This document shows positions 1 to 6,240 of a stretch of DNA of 7,384 nt, piece by piece. How positions within the stretch are numbered: position 1 is the first letter of the stretch; every line of letters begins with the position of its first letter. Both the position numbers and the translations under genes were made by a program. The notes under the pieces are model-generated. The model searched no databases, was not told the origin of the DNA, and saw only the letters and a program-made list of their open reading frames with translations. The stretch is taken from NCBI GenBank assembly GCA_036265385.1, contig DATAPD010000034.1:1-7384 (forward strand), written 5' to 3'. Source of the stretch: DATAPD01 sp036265385 (lineage in GTDB: Bacteria > Acidobacteriota > Terriglobia > Terriglobales > Acidobacteriaceae).

Positions 1-278
1 CGGACGTTGTTCGAGTTCGGAGGCGCAGGGACGGGAGTCGGACTTGGTGAAATCTGACTATTTGACGTATCTGAAGCATCGCTTGGCGGAGCCTCATTAC
101 TCTGCTTACGACTAGTCCGGCGCGGTTGCGGCGTTCGCGGCTTTGGTGCGGGGCGCGCAAACGAGTTGCGTATCGATTTAAAAAAATCCTCGAAAGGCCC
201 GGCTTGCCCTATCTCAGGCGCACCAACGAGGGTTAAGATCGACAGACACATGACAATTGTATGGAGCGGCGGTTTCAT
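1..278 (-). CDS. Exported proline-rich protein, N-terminal part (runs off left edge)
   Basis: This is an open minus-strand frame from ATG at 278 to the window edge, 92 codons with no stop. The N-terminus has one basic residue, a hydrophobic stretch (IVMCLSILTLVGA, residues 8-20) and a likely signal-peptidase site after GQA (residue 26). The mature part starts GPFEDFFKSIRNSFARP and then becomes a low-complexity linker rich in Pro, Ser, Thr, Asn and Arg (for example SPSPTPVPAPPNSNN). This is the composition of a secreted or wall-spanning spacer. A second in-frame ATG at 302 would add eight residues, but 278 gives the better signal peptide. No clear Shine-Dalgarno precedes either. The function is unknown and the catalytic or binding part, if any, lies outside the window. 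Confidence 0.6.
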   Translation of the reverse strand, partial: MKPPLHTIVMCLSILTLVGAPEIGQAGPFEDFFKSIRNSFARPAPKPRTPQPRRTSRKQSNEAPPSDASDTSNSQISPSPTPVPAPPNSNNV

Positions 279-302
279 AACGCTGACGGATACTGCCTGC
301 AT

Positions 303-644
303 CTTGTGAAGAATGCCAGTCTTCCTAATTTCCAATGGTTCTAACTTCTTAATTCTTACGTCTACCTTTCCTTAGCGCTCAAATAAAATTTAGTCTTCGC
401 GGGTTCGCGGCGCGTGAAATGTCAAATGCTTAGACACGACCTATTTCACAGGCCTGTCCGGAAAGCTAGCTGCGCCAGCTTGTAACCATCGACTCTGGAA
501 TGCGTCGCAATCCCAGCGAAGTCTCCGCGCGTTCCCCTTCCACGGGGCTACTCCTCAACGTGCACAAGATTCGGGTCAATTCTCACAATAAGCGGTGAGC
601 GCGATGCACGAAGATGGCTTTAGCTCAATCCAGAAAGGTAAAAT
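303..644. other. Intergenic region upstream of hsp20; no gene seen
   Basis: This is 340 bp between the divergent exported protein and hsp20, so it should hold both promoters. I see no convincing -35/-10 pair, sigma-32-type promoter or complete CIRCE element. A lone TTAGCGCTC (372-380) resembles one CIRCE arm, but its inverted partner is absent. A perfect 10-base palindrome ACAGGCCTGT lies at 448-457 and could be an operator or chance. No ORF of note is present. Confidence 0.4.
632..638 (+). promoter_or_regulatory. Ribosome binding site of hsp20
   Basis: AGAAAGG lies six bases upstream of the ATG at 645. This is a good Shine-Dalgarno match and fixes the start of the small heat-shock protein. 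Confidence 0.65.
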
Positions 645-1106
645 ATGAATAAACTAATAAACACATGGAATCCGCTGAGAGAGATGGAGGAAGCGCAAAA
701 TCGCTTTAATCGTTTCTTCTCGGGCGGCTTTCCCAACAGAATGGGCAGTGGGGAGATCCACAGCCTGGCGGTCGCAGATTGGTCGCCAGAGGTTGATATC
801 AGTGAGGACGATCGCGGGTATGTTCTCAAAGCTGACCTGCCTGAAATGAAGAAGGATGACGTTAAGGTAACAGTGGAAGACGGCATTCTTAGCGTTTCCG
901 GAGAACGCAAAGTCGAGAAGGAAGATCAGAAAAAGAAATTCCATCGTATCGAACGATGCTTTGGCACTTTCCGACGCAGCTTCACGCTGCCTGAAGATGC
1001 CGATAGCACGAAAGTCACGGCGGAGTTCCGCGACGGAGTGCTGAAAGTGCACCTCCCGACAACGACGATAGCAAAATCAAAAGCTACCCAAGTTAAAGTG
1101 GCGTAA
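645..1106 (+). CDS. Small heat-shock protein, Hsp20 / alpha-crystallin family
   Basis: This is an ATP-independent cytoplasmic holdase that binds unfolding proteins and keeps them refoldable by DnaK and ClpB; it normally forms large oligomers. The 153-residue length is usual for bacterial class A members. The variable N-terminal arm (1-44) starts NTWNPLREMEE, typical of the family. The alpha-crystallin domain spans about 45-138: it opens WSPEVDISEDDRGYVLKADLP, has the EDGILSVSGER strand, and ends with the signature FRDGVLKVHLP (128-138). The tail carries VKV (150-152), a plausible version of the IxI motif that docks on neighbouring subunits. Cys105 sits where the family usually has Ser in ERSYGSF. 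The gene is intact and monocistronic. It is presumably heat- or stress-induced, but no regulatory site is identifiable. Confidence 0.95.
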   Translation: MNKLINTWNPLREMEEAQNRFNRFFSGGFPNRMGSGEIHSLAVADWSPEVDISEDDRGYVLKADLPEMKKDDVKVTVEDGILSVSGERKVEKEDQKKKFHRIERCFGTFRRSFTLPEDADSTKVTAEFRDGVLKVHLPTTTIAKSKATQVKVA

Positions 1107-1112
1107 TGCCTA

Positions 1113-1159
1113 ACACTGGCCGCGAGCGTGCGGAGGGTTCCGTGCGTTTGCCGCAGTGT
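1113..1159 (+). terminator. Possible terminator hairpin after hsp20
   Basis: Seven bases after the stop, a ten-pair stem with three G-U pairs (arms 1125-1134 and 1139-1148, loop GGGT) is nested in an outer six-pair stem (ACACTG 1113-1118 with CAGTGT 1154-1159). There is no real T-tract, so intrinsic termination is uncertain. Confidence 0.35.
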
Positions 1160-1584
1160 AAGAGTTCAGTCAACGACTGTCGGGAGCCAGGAATTACACG
1201 GGGACTAACCCAGCCGGTTTTTTATGAATTAGCATGGCCACCAAGTAGCTGCCTCTCCGCACCGTAGAGCCCGCGCAGTCGTTGCCTCTCCTAAGATTTC
1301 GTTTAAAACAACGGATGTGGCCGTGCGGGCCATCAAAGTTAATAACCAAGTAGTAACGAAGTGATGTAAGACCTGCGATGCAAGCGCACTCTGTGAGCCT
1401 TTCACCGAGCCATTCCCATATCTGACGAAGTCCACTCTTACATTCAACTCCAGCAACAGATCCATCACGCCTCGCGCGTGCAGCAATCCCGACTGGGTTG
1501 AGCCGAACGGCAATCGCCCCACCTGCGACTCCTATGAGTCACGCCTTGCGGACCTGCTTGGTCTTTCTCCCCAGACGAACAGCG
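1160..1584. other. Intergenic region between hsp20 and the araC-type gene; no supported gene
   Basis: About 425 bp separate the convergent hsp20 and AraC-type genes. A 97-codon minus-strand frame (1229-1522, GTG start) exists but matches no family I know, has no ribosome binding site and no recognisable domain. I treat it as unsupported. A short stem (GACC/GGTC around 1550) is too weak to call a terminator. Confidence 0.3.
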
Positions 1585-2556
1585 CTATACCGAGCGTCGC
1601 AACTTCGGAAGCGATTTGCGAAATTGCGTGGGAGAGCGACCGACGATTCGCCTAAACGTGCGATTGAAGTTCGTCATGGATTGAAATCCGCATGCAAAAG
1701 CAGCTTCGCTAATTCGCGAGTTAGGATTGAGTAAAAGCGTCTTTGATTTCTCTACTCGGACTCTCGAGAGATAGTCGATGAAATTTACCCCGGTCGCTTT
1801 CTTGAACATCTTGCAAAAGTAATGCCTGCTGATGTTAGCCGCCTGGGCCACGCGCCCGAGAGACAGCGGCTCTGTCTGATGCTTCTCGATGAAGTGCCGT
1901 GCTCGCGTCATGTTCGCGGACTCGTCGTTTTCACGCCGTACGGCTAGTTGATTCGACAAGATTGAAAGGTGTTGCGCAAAAATATTCAGGAGCCGCAACA
2001 TCGCGCGATACCGGTCGGGCGATAAAACGCACGAACGAAAATACGCCCGCTCAAGTTTCTTCCAATCTGCCTTGTAGCCCCACTCGCGGAGCTGCCGAGT
2101 AATGCTCGTGAAGTGTTTCTTACTCGGGTTCTTGAGCATCACTTCGCCTGTCTCAAGAAAACCAAGAATGTGGTCACCTATATACACTGGCACGGCACTT
2201 TCGGAGAGTCCCGCAAACCAGGTAACGGTGCGCGTAGTCGAATTAGGCTCTCGAGATGCGTCGGTTTGGGCCCTTAAGCATGCGGCGCGAGCCTTGTTGA
2301 AACGAGCCAGAATTGAGGCGAATGAGTCGTGATCCTCTTTCCCGTGGTGCGCCGGCGACCACGAATCATGCCCGCGGATATTTAGCGGCAAACCCGTGGC
2401 TTCGCTGAAAGCGCGCTCGTAATCTTTGAAAATGTGCGAGCGCGACAGATGTCGCATCACTTCCTGATCGGAGGATCGAGATGCGCTTCGCCTGTTCATT
2501 TCACCCTGCGAAGCAGTACGTCTAACCCCGTTTGCGTGTCGCATCGCCGGGCGCAT
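1585..2556 (-). CDS. PocR sensory domain - AraC-family transcriptional regulator
   Basis: This is a cytoplasmic one-component regulator of 323 residues. Residues about 41-205 match the PocR ligand-binding fold: FKDYERAFSEATGLPLNI (43-60), ACLRAQ (92-97), then TWFAGLSESAVPVYIGDHIL (112-131) and the LGFLETGEVM segment. Residues 216-316 are an AraC/XylS DNA-binding domain with two helix-turn-helix units (LSLGRVAQAANISRHYFCKM and ISEAAFACGFQSMTNFNRTF) and the closing GRSPTQFR. In family members I know, the PocR core carries extra cysteines (FCxLMA and TCFAGL); here these positions are Ala and Trp, leaving one Cys in ACLRAQ. ATG 2556 gives a basic, unconserved 19-residue start one base after the preceding stop. 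ATG 2499 (304 residues) has AGGGTGA just upstream and may be the true start. The ligand and targets are unknown. Confidence 0.93.
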   Translation of the reverse strand: MRPAMRHANGVRRTASQGEMNRRSASRSSDQEVMRHLSRSHIFKDYERAFSEATGLPLNIRGHDSWSPAHHGKEDHDSFASILARFNKARAACLRAQTDASREPNSTTRTVTWFAGLSESAVPVYIGDHILGFLETGEVMLKNPSKKHFTSITRQLREWGYKADWKKLERAYFRSCVLSPDRYRAMLRLLNIFAQHLSILSNQLAVRRENDESANMTRARHFIEKHQTEPLSLGRVAQAANISRHYFCKMFKKATGVNFIDYLSRVRVEKSKTLLLNPNSRISEAAFACGFQSMTNFNRTFRRIVGRSPTQFRKSLPKLRRSV

Positions 2557-2557
2557 A

Positions 2558-2758
2558 CTAAAATTCGAGCCCTCTCAGCCACAGCTGGCCTGATCGAAGC
2601 CTTTGCCCAATATGTGCGTTGCCGAACGTCTGCTGCTTAACAGCGCAGGTCTGACTTGCGGCTGAAGCGCGAAGCTGTCTGAAAAGCGCAGCCCGACGTT
2701 TAGAGCCTTTATGTCGCTTGAAATAAATCGCGCTGCTTTGTTGGACGGTTGGTTGCAT
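2558..2758 (-). CDS. Small basic protein A, paralogue of the 2952-3137 product
   Basis: A 66-residue hypothetical protein. Its first 36 residues align with the product of 2952-3137: MQPTVQQSSAIYFKRHKGSK against MEPTITQNSALYLAHRKVSK, then RRAALFRQLRASAASQ against RRATFFRWLRTVAGKQ. The shared SKRRA block uses different synonymous codons in the two copies, which points to selection on protein. After residue 36 the two diverge completely. Lys and Arg are abundant and there is no signal peptide or membrane segment. No Shine-Dalgarno is visible. The TAG is followed by one T and then the first ATG of the AraC-type gene, so the two may be translationally coupled. I do not recognise the family. Small basic proteins of this kind could bind nucleic acid or an acidic partner, but that is a guess. 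Confidence 0.5.
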   Translation of the reverse strand: MQPTVQQSSAIYFKRHKGSKRRAALFRQLRASAASQTCAVKQQTFGNAHIGQRLRSGQLWLRGLEF

Positions 2759-2939
2759 ATTTGTTGATAAGGAAACTGCCGGTGCTGATCCGAGCTACAT
2801 TCGCAGACCGCGAAACACCGCATGCCAGCCAGGCTTTAGTCGTCTCCTCCACGATCAGGAGGTATTTGAGCACGATCGGATGAATTGCATACGCGACTTC
2901 AGCATCTCGCATTATTTCGCGGAATTGAATTAGATGCAT
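2709..2939 (-). CDS. Doubtful small ORF overlapping small protein A
   Basis: A 76-codon frame that fills the gap between the two paralogous small genes and overlaps the start of protein A by 50 bases. It begins MHLIQFREIMRDAEVAYAIH and contains a mildly hydrophobic stretch (IVLKYLLIVEE). There is no ribosome binding site and I recognise no family. It is listed because without it the 190 bp between the paralogues would be empty; it may well not be a gene. Confidence 0.2.
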   Translation of the reverse strand: MHLIQFREIMRDAEVAYAIHPIVLKYLLIVEETTKAWLACGVSRSANVARISTGSFLINKYATNRPTKQRDLFQAT

Positions 2940-2951
2940 GTGCAGTTAACC

Positions 2952-3137
2952 TTAGCAGACTGCCTTACGGTGGCGTCTTATTTGCGACATAGTAAGTGTT
3001 GAAGTTTTGCCCCGGATTCCCGCCTCCCCCTGCTTGCCAGCTACGGTCCTGAGCCATCGGAAAAACGTGGCGCGGCGTTTTGAGACTTTACGATGCGCAA
3101 GATAAAGCGCGCTGTTTTGGGTGATCGTTGGTTCCAT
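2952..3137 (-). CDS. Small basic protein B, paralogue of the 2558-2758 product
   Basis: A 61-residue hypothetical protein starting MEPTITQNSALYLAHRKVSK and continuing RRATFFRWLRTVAGKQ. It shares this block with protein A downstream, with many synonymous third-position differences. The start is well supported: AAAGGAAAA lies about seven bases upstream of the ATG. The C-terminal part (37-61) is unrelated to that of A and ends in a basic SQIRRHRKAVC tail. There is no signal peptide and the protein is probably cytoplasmic. It lies 20 bases downstream of another small frame (3158-3376) and on the same strand as protein A and the AraC-type regulator, so the set may be one operon. The function is not recognisable. 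Confidence 0.55.
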   Translation of the reverse strand: MEPTITQNSALYLAHRKVSKRRATFFRWLRTVAGKQGEAGIRGKTSTLTMSQIRRHRKAVC

Positions 3138-3157
3138 ATTGTTTTCCTTTAGTGGTT

Positions 3158-3376
3158 TTAATTTAAATGCGCCGAGCGGTTTCCGGTCTCGGACTCATTG
3201 TCGCGCCTGACACTCTCTCGATGCGAGTGCGCATCGCTGTGCCTCTGTATCTCAGGTTGGTGATCTGAACGGGCAATAATCCAACGCCGACGCCCCGAAA
3301 TGGTAATGCTGCTGGACAAGAAGTCCGCAAGCCATGTTTGGTGCGCGTCCTTGTTTGTATGAATGAAGACGGTCAT
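3158..3376 (-). CDS. Small hydrophilic hypothetical protein
   Basis: A 72-codon frame starting MTVFIHTNKDAHQTWLADFL, followed by a polar, His- and Arg-rich tail (HQPEIQRHSDAHSHRESVRR). ATG 3376 is preceded by GAGGAG about 12 bases upstream, a strong but slightly distant ribosome binding site. The frame stays open upstream to 3457, but that extension precedes the binding site and looks non-coding. The stop lies 20 bases before small protein B, which suggests co-transcription. No family is recognised. Its tail composition resembles non-coding translation, so the call is tentative. Confidence 0.4.
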   Translation of the reverse strand: MTVFIHTNKDAHQTWLADFLSSSITISGRRRWIIARSDHQPEIQRHSDAHSHRESVRRDNESETGNRSAHLN

Positions 3377-3625
3377 AGAAATATACTTCTCCTCTATTTG
3401 GTTGGTGCAGAGAGAAGGGCCGCACCCGCGGTCGATTGACGCTGCAAACGCTGGCAAGTGAATCTACACCCGCAATGCGGATCGCCTAACGTTATTTTGA
3501 TACGTTCCGCAATGAACAGTGAATGAGGCGTGATTGTGAAACTCATGTAACCTTAGGACACCCGACAAGATGTCCATTGAGATCAAGAACGAGATCCAGC
3601 ATCGTTGACTACTCGAAGCTTTCGA

Positions 3626-4283
3626 TTAACGAACAGCACGCGGCGGCTGAGCAACTTCATGGTGCCCGCCACGGATGAGCCAGCGCGGAGTTTCCGGCAG
3701 AAAAAACATGCCGGTTCCGAAAACTAGCGCCGGAGCGACGGCCAGGCCGAGCATCCATCTCCAGGTCTCGAGGTTCGCGAAAGCGTAATCGGTCAGGTAC
3801 GCAACGACAATGCCGACGGTAACAGCGAGTTGAAAGAGCGATACAACCCAGTCACGCGCGTGCGGAGGCGCAACTTCGGATAGGTAAACCGGAACATTTG
3901 TTGAGGCGAGACCGATCGCCAAACCGAGAACGGCCCGGCTAACGATCAGGACGGTCGGCGATGGAGTCACGGCGCTGGCGAGCGCGCCTATGCCGAAGAT
4001 CGCCGTCGTCACAAGCAAGACTCTTCGCCTGCCAAAAAGATCGGCGGCTTTGCCACCGACGATCGCGCCAATGGTAGCTCCCAACAAAACGCCACTGACA
4101 ACGATTTCCTCGGCGATAGTCGTTAGGCCAAATTCCCGCTTGATAAAAATCAGCGCCCGAGATGACGCCCGTGTCGTATCCAAACAGGAGGCCGCCCAAT
4201 GCGGCGAATAACGCTGCGATATAGACGAACCTCGTGCCGCGCAGGTGTGAATCGCTCAACGCGGCGATCTCCTTGTCGGCCAT
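3626..4283 (-). pseudogene. MFS sugar porter remnant (frameshifted, C-terminal half missing)
   Basis: This is the first half of a proton-coupled sugar transporter of the major facilitator superfamily, sugar porter type. From ATG 4283, residues 1-44 end in the TM1 signature GGLLFGYDTGVISGA. The frame then breaks near 4152 and resumes as LIFIKREFGLTT. Spanning segments 2-6 follow, including the loop 2-3 motif GGKAADLFGRRR, the RAVLGLAIGLASTNVPVYLSE region and the loop 6-7 motif LPETPRWLIR. The frame stops at 3626, so the central loop and helices 7-12 (about half of a usual 450-500 residues) are absent. GYDTGVISGA-LIFI is restored by adding two bases at GGCGCTGATT, consistent with loss of one GC from a GCGC tract. 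It cannot make a functional transporter as read. Confidence 0.85.
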
Positions 4284-4402
4284 AGCTGCCGATCTTACTC
4301 AGTCATACGGCCGCGAGAAGTCTGACAACCGATCTATGATTTCTCAAAGAAATTGGACGACGCAGGAATTCCAGTGTACGGGTTCCCCGGGCGACGGCGA
4401 CG

Positions 4403-4795
4403 ATGAACGAGGATCGAACGAGAGATTCATATTCCGGTAAAAGCTTGCGTATTCTGGTCGTCGAAGATCACGACGACACACTGCAAGCCTTGTCCCGTCT
4501 TCTCACACATTTCGGACACGAAATTTCCGTGGCCGATGATGCGGAGAGTGCACGGAAGATTATCCGTTCAAAAGAGTTCGATGTCGTTCTGGCCGATGTC
4601 GCCCTGCCCGACGGCAGCGGCTATGATCTGGTTGCCGAGGCCAAGCGAAAACGACCAGTTAAAGCCGTAGCGCTGACAGGATTTGGAACACCTGACGATA
4701 TTGAGCGTGGCAAAGAAGCTGGTTTTGATTTTCATTTGACGAAACCGGTCGACTTTCACGAACTGCGCACCGTTCTCGGCCAGATCGCCGCGTAG
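4403..4795 (+). CDS. Single-domain response regulator (CheY-like receiver)
   Basis: A 130-residue protein consisting of one REC domain (about 14-128) after a short polar leader. Phosphotransfer residues are all present: acidic pocket Glu21-Asp22 in ILVVEDHDD, acceptor Asp65 in VVLADVALPDGSGYD, switch Thr92 in ALTGFGT, and Lys114 in HLTKPVD. There is no output domain, so it must act by protein contact or as a phosphorelay intermediate for a histidine kinase encoded elsewhere. Receivers of this sort are also common as the C-terminal module of hybrid sensor kinases. Here an in-frame stop at 4337 and the lack of any kinase sequence upstream argue for a free-standing gene. No good Shine-Dalgarno is seen; ATG 4403 is the only reasonable start. 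It is divergent from the MFS remnant. Confidence 0.93.
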   Translation: MNEDRTRDSYSGKSLRILVVEDHDDTLQALSRLLTHFGHEISVADDAESARKIIRSKEFDVVLADVALPDGSGYDLVAEAKRKRPVKAVALTGFGTPDDIERGKEAGFDFHLTKPVDFHELRTVLGQIAA

Positions 4796-4799
4796 GAAG

Positions 4800-4860
4800 C
4801 GTCGGCGAGAGCGGCGTTCCGCGGAGATGGCATTACGGAGTGCGCTTAGCCCCGCCGACA
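4800..4860 (+). terminator. Possible terminator after the response regulator
   Basis: A seven-base perfect inverted repeat (GTCGGCG 4801-4807 and CGCCGAC 4853-4859) starts a few bases after the stop and encloses a smaller GCGG-CGTT-CCGC hairpin (4811-4822). It is followed by ACACAAATTTTCTT. The long loop and short T-run make this only a candidate. Confidence 0.35.
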
Positions 4861-4990
4861 CAAATTTTCTTCCGAATCCTGAGCCTTCTGATTTCAAACG
4901 CATCTGCATTGCACTACCCGTTGATTGCGACTTCGACTCGCGCCTGCTGAATCGCTGATGATCAAGAAGGCACGGCTCGCACCGAAAGAA

Positions 4991-5167
4991 TCAGCCAGTC
5001 GGCGGGCCTTGGAAATAGAACAAAACGAAACGACTCGCGTCGAAGAGTCCGTGTCCGATGATCACCGCCCAAAGATTGCGCCCTGACGCAAGAACCATTA
5101 GTCCCATTAACACGCCCAGTGTGCCGGTAATCGCGATGCCGAGAGGATTCTGGTAAGCGTGCGCTAA
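4991..5167 (-). pseudogene. CPBP-family (CAAX-protease-like) membrane protein, C-terminal fragment
   Basis: A 58-codon open frame without a start codon, read from 5167 to TGA at 4991. It begins LAHAYQNPLG, matching the FGLAHAYQ motif of CPBP (Abi) intramembrane metalloproteases. A hydrophobic helix follows (TGTLGVLMGLMVLASG), then LWAVIIGHGLFDASRFVLFY, the last conserved motif with His39 and Asp43. The family normally has EExxxR, FxxxH and HxxxN/D motifs in 200-300 residues. Here everything before the FxxxH motif is missing. The first base triplet is TTA, preceded by the G of an attC core, so the coding frame starts exactly where an integron integrase would cut (G^TTA). I infer that recombination into the gene, not ordinary deletion, removed the upstream part. 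Confidence 0.75.
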
Positions 5168-5257
5168 CTAGACAGAGATAAGCCACGGCAGGGTGTCGTG
5201 GCAAACATGCTCGGGTCATATCGAAATGGGGCCGTTGGCTTCATCGATTGGTTAGGC
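5162..5257 (-). repeat. attC-like recombination site 1 (96 bp), left end of the array
   Basis: Read on the minus strand, it starts GCCTAAC (RYYYAAC box, 5257-5251). It has the arm AAGCCAACGGC, a variable middle of about 40 bases, the opposite arm GCCGTGGCTT, and ends GTTAGCG (5168-5162). The arms pair over ten bases with one extrahelical A, as in classical aadA-type attC sites. The last box departs from GTTRRRY in its final two bases, because those bases belong to the adjoining CPBP gene. Flanking spacers of 9 and 11 unpaired bases match an attC central spacer. Confidence 0.75.
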
Positions 5258-5278
5258 CTCATTTGCGGGGCCCGGAGT

Positions 5279-5725
5279 TCAACTCTTTTGACGCATACTG
5301 TTGCTTCCATTTCTGGAGCTGCTCCTTTGCCTCTTCGGTAAGATCGGACCAACCGCGCTTGCCACGGAATGTGCATCAATCCCCCACGTCGAGCGACAAA
5401 ATAACGCAAGCTCATCTGAGCCGCGGCGGAACAGTATACCGATGTCGGGAGGTAAGTCCTCTGGAACGACATAGGTGAGGAGACCCTGCTCCCAATGAGC
5501 GGGATCGGCAATGATACCCACTAAGCTTTCGCTCGCATCGCGGCTAAGTAGTCGAAGTCGTGACGTATCTACGCGTAGCTCGGAATGGGGTTTGAATGGG
5601 AATATGTACACAGACTGTGCATCTCGAACGAATTGCAGCACTTCGGGCGACGCCGGGTCGAGGTCGGAATCTGCCGCTAGACTCGCACGGGCAACCACTA
5701 ACATGAGAATTCCTAGTGCACGCAT
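5279..5725 (-). CDS. Cassette gene 1: exported protein, frameshifted near the C-terminus
   Basis: ATG 5725 lies nine bases after the attC2 core box GTTAGAC. The frame is open upstream to 5794, but that part is translated attC. The product has a signal peptide (MRALGILMLVVARASLA, cleaved before ADSDLD) and a mature region with DAQSVYIFPFKPHSE and TYVVPEDLPPDIGILFRRGS, then LALFCRSTWGIDA. I do not know the family; it is presumably periplasmic. After residue 118 the frame is wrong. Shifting by one base at about 5372 gives TFRGKRGWSDLTEEAKEQLQ and then KWKQQYASKELNSGPRK, stopping at TGA 5259-5261, two bases before the attC1 box. The intended protein is therefore about 155 residues at 5259-5725, and the 148-residue product ending RQRSSSRNGSNSMRQKS has an aberrant tail. 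Confidence 0.7.
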   Translation of the reverse strand: MRALGILMLVVARASLAADSDLDPASPEVLQFVRDAQSVYIFPFKPHSELRVDTSRLRLLSRDASESLVGIIADPAHWEQGLLTYVVPEDLPPDIGILFRRGSDELALFCRSTWGIDAHSVASAVGPILPKRQRSSSRNGSNSMRQKS

Positions 5726-5734
5726 GGCTTTGAG

Positions 5735-5830
5735 GTCTAACGAGAAAGAGATAAGCCACGGCAGGGTGTCGTGGCAAACACGCTGAACTTGCAATGCAAT
5801 GGGGCCGTTGGCTTCATCGATTGGTTAGAT
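5735..5830 (-). repeat. attC-like recombination site 2 (96 bp)
   Basis: The minus strand starts ATCTAAC (5830-5824) and ends GTTAGAC (5741-5735), both perfect box matches. The arms AAGCCAACGGC and GCCGTGGCTT and the spacers are the same as in site 1, and the length is identical. Only about 20 central bases differ. The last codons of cassette gene 2, including its stop, lie inside this site. Confidence 0.78.
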
Positions 5831-6237
5831 CCGTTGGCAGCAATCGCGCTCGCGCAACATCGGCTACTGCCAAGGTTACGGGCACTAATTCGTCGAATTT
5901 CCACCTGCCTTTTACCCGTCGCGCATCTCTCCAAAATTCAACTCCATCCGCGCCCCAGTACTGAACTTCGATGTGGTTCTTGCTGTGCACACGGACAGTG
6001 TAAATAAGGAAGGGCTCTGCCATACTCCTTTACCATGTCCTGCTGCTTTAGCCAGATGACCTCACGGATATCGGCTGAAGAAACGCTGTTCACATCCCCT
6101 TCGATTTTAGGATGGCTCGGCGGGGGCGGAATTGCTGCGGGTCCGGGTCCTGGCAGACGGACATAATGCGGCTCATCAGCACAACCGCCAGCGATCAGCG
6201 CTGCAAGGAGCACCAGCAGACACGATTGTACGCGCAT
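5814..6237 (-). pseudogene. Cassette gene 2: lipoprotein, frameshifted
   Basis: ATG 6237 is three bases after the core box GTTAGAT of attC3. The first frame (to 5938) has a lipoprotein signal (MRVQSCLLVLLAALIAGGC, lipid-anchored Cys19), a Pro-rich linker (PGPGPAAIPPPPSHP), then SVSSADIREVIWLKQQDMVK. Near 6016-6024 the coding signal moves to another frame that reads AEPFLIYTVRVHSKNHIEVQ, then YWGADGVEFWRDARRVKGRW, and stops at 5814 inside attC2. Joined, the protein is about 140 residues: a lipid-anchored small domain ending in GRWKFDE. The second frame has its own ATG (6023) with AGGAG one base upstream, too close for normal initiation, so a gene broken by a two-base loss or one-base gain is more likely than two genes. 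Cassette gene 3 has the same layout. Confidence 0.65.
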
Positions 6238-6240
6238 GAG

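Noticed and set aside
2..115. Plus-strand open frame ending in KHRLAEPHYSAYD as a possible C-terminus of an upstream gene
   Set aside because: The minus strand over the same bases gives a longer frame with a clean signal peptide and Pro-rich linker, and both cannot be real.
372..380. TTAGCGCTC as a CIRCE heat-shock operator
   Set aside because: Only one arm is present; no GAGTGCTAA-like arm follows at nine bases, and it is over 260 bases from the hsp20 start.
1229..1522. 97-codon minus-strand ORF between hsp20 and the AraC-type gene
   Set aside because: GTG start, no ribosome binding site and no domain or family resemblance; most likely chance.
3484..3490. GCCTAAC as another attC end box
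   Set aside because: No GTTRRRY partner with complementary arms lies within 150 bases, and neighbouring genes are not cassette-like.
4568..4909. 113-codon minus-strand ORF over the response regulator
   Set aside because: It is antisense to a clear receiver domain with all its catalytic residues.
4962..5219. Minus-strand ORF starting MTRACLPRHPAVAYLCLV, and the similar one at 5544-5777
   Set aside because: The shared PRHPAVAYL phrase is translated repeat. Downstream these run out of frame with the CPBP fragment and cassette gene 1.
5164..5511. Minus-strand protein containing NQSMKPTAPFR
   Set aside because: That segment is the translation of the attC1 repeat joined to an alternative frame of cassette gene 1. 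The repeat explains it.
5737..5934. Minus-strand protein containing NQSMKPTAPLH
   Set aside because: It is read through attC2 in the wrong frame of cassette gene 2; it is not a gene.
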